From Planctomycetales bacterium (GTDB taxonomy: Bacteria > Planctomycetota > Planctomycetia > Isosphaerales > Isosphaeraceae): a stretch of DNA of 5,816 nt. The position numbers were made by a program, and so were the translations under genes. How positions within the stretch are numbered: the first letter of the stretch is position 1; each line of letters starts with the position of its first letter. The DNA is taken from the NCBI GenBank assembly GCA_027451455.1, contig DAIDJI010000377.1, positions 1 to 5,816 on the forward strand. Reading direction: 5' to 3'. Shown in pieces: positions 5,163 through 5,816 of this stretch. The notes beneath the pieces were generated by a model. The model did no database searches. It saw only the letters and a list, made by a program, of their open reading frames with translations, and was not told the origin of the DNA.

Positions 5163-5334
5163 CGTGGGCTCCGCGGGATCTCCCCGCCGCGACGAGGGGC
5201 TGCGACAGACATGGTCGCGAGGTGATGCCGGAGATGGATGTTCGTGTGATCGGGACCCCGATATTCTGGCGGGGCCGTGGCGGGTCCGCAAGCCCGCAGC
5301 GGTCGGGCGATGTCCCGGACCCGGCCGTGGCCGG
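5163..5334 (-). promoter_or_regulatory. Intergenic region with nested inverted repeats
   Basis: Right after the stop of the beta-CASP gene (- strand), CCGGCCGTGGCCGG (5321-5334) can fold on itself. Overlapping it, GGGTCCG (5282-5288) pairs with CGGACCC (5316-5322), and inside that lies GCCCG (5292-5296) with CGGGC (5304-5308). Together they make a forked stem-loop that could end or stabilise the beta-CASP transcript. There is no T-run. No convincing promoter for the downstream zinc-ribbon gene is visible; its GGAG at 5169-5172 is the only clear start signal. Confidence 0.4.
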
Positions 5335-5816
5335 TCAGACCTCGAAGCTCTGGTGTAGTTCGGGGGTGTGGACGGTGTTCTGGACGAAGGGTTGAAGGAC
5401 CGGGGTCAGGGCGTCGATCGCCTCGGGATCGCCGTGGACGAGGAAGGCGTTTTCGATGTTGCCCCCGGTCTGCTCGTACCACCAGCCGAGGTCGTTGCGG
5501 TCGGCGTGGCCGGAGAAGCCGTCCAGCACGTAGACCGCCGCGTTGAGGTCGTACCACTGGTCGAAGATCTGGATCCGCTCGACCCCCTCGGCGATCTGTC
5601 GGCCCAGGGTTCCCTCGGCCTGGTAGCTGACGATCACCACGGCGTTGTCGGGATCGCTCACGACGTGCCGCAAATGGTGGCGGATCCGGCCCGCCTCGCA
5701 CATCCCCGATGAGGCGATGATGATCATCGGGCCCCGCATGTAGTTCAGCCGACGGGAGTCGTCCCAGCTCGCGCAGAACTCGACGTGCTTCGAGCCGAAA
5801 TACAGGGGGTCGCGGT
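5335..5816 (-). CDS. Metallo-beta-lactamase/beta-CASP RNase-like protein, C-terminal part (partial)
   Basis: The stop is TGA at 5337-5335 (- strand) and the frame runs off the right edge, leaving 159 residues. The sequence holds the end of a beta-CASP domain and the RMMBL (RNA-specificity) part. PMIIIASSGMCEAGRIRHHL (visible residues 29-48) is the typical 'GMxxxGRxxHH' segment. GFSGHAD (H103) corresponds to beta-CASP motif B and FLVHGD (H127) to motif C, where a histidine rather than valine points to RNA rather than DNA as substrate. The N-terminal metallo-beta-lactamase HxHxDH site lies outside the window. It resembles the CPSF/YSH1-like bacterial group (often called 'MBL fold metallo-hydrolase') rather than clearly RNase J; whether it is a nuclease cannot be settled here. 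The in-window ATG at 5739 is internal: upstream codons (DPLYFGSKHVEFCASWDDSR) fit the family. Confidence 0.9.
   Translation of the reverse strand, partial: RDPLYFGSKHVEFCASWDDSRRLNYMRGPMIIIASSGMCEAGRIRHHLRHVVSDPDNAVVIVSYQAEGTLGRQIAEGVERIQIFDQWYDLNAAVYVLDGFSGHADRNDLGWWYEQTGGNIENAFLVHGDPEAIDALTPVLQPFVQNTVHTPELHQSFEV

Noticed and set aside
4886..5701. - strand open frame of 271 codons spanning the DUF2007 and beta-CASP genes
   Set aside because: It is out of frame with both real genes and almost entirely Arg/Pro/Ser, a GC-composition artefact.

Overview
The window looks like chromosomal DNA from a high-GC planctomycete. The main evidence is a typical DUF1559 protein: a type IV prepilin-like N-terminus with a C-terminal H-X9-DG motif, a family that is greatly expanded in Planctomycetota. 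The overall codon use would suit an Isosphaeraceae-like lineage, but that placement is inference.

Left part (1-2147, + strand): the last 37 codons of trpB, then two small unannotated-looking genes, then a complete trpA. trpB and trpA normally adjoin, so the pair (139-672 and 672-1217) interrupts the tryptophan synthase gene pair. The first small gene resembles a HEPN helical domain without the R-x4-6-H RNase motif. The second starts inside the stop codon of the first (TGATG, behind a perfect GGAGG) and carries an SD-x-x-D strand that loosely recalls a nucleotidyltransferase. Sampled parts of the pair are clearly less GC-rich than trpA. A hairpin follows trpA.

Middle (2104-3767, + strand): a 606-base gap with no credible gene separates trpA from the DUF1559 gene. 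It holds a promoter-like sequence (2207-2239), then four consecutive GC-rich hairpins (2243-2382), the last followed by a short T-rich stretch. This could be a small RNA or a structured leader. The DUF1559 gene has a good ribosome binding site and ends at a 16-bp hairpin that probably terminates it.

Right part: a MiaE-type tRNA hydroxylase on the + strand (GTG start at 3864, all six ferritin-like iron ligands visible) converges on two - strand genes. These are a zinc-ribbon/DUF2007/membrane-anchored protein (4536-5162) and the C-terminal part of a metallo-beta-lactamase/beta-CASP (RNase J/CPSF-like) protein that runs off the right edge. Tryptophan synthesis and tRNA modification are housekeeping functions. 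The least explained parts are the two-gene insertion in trpBA and the multi-hairpin region before the DUF1559 gene.
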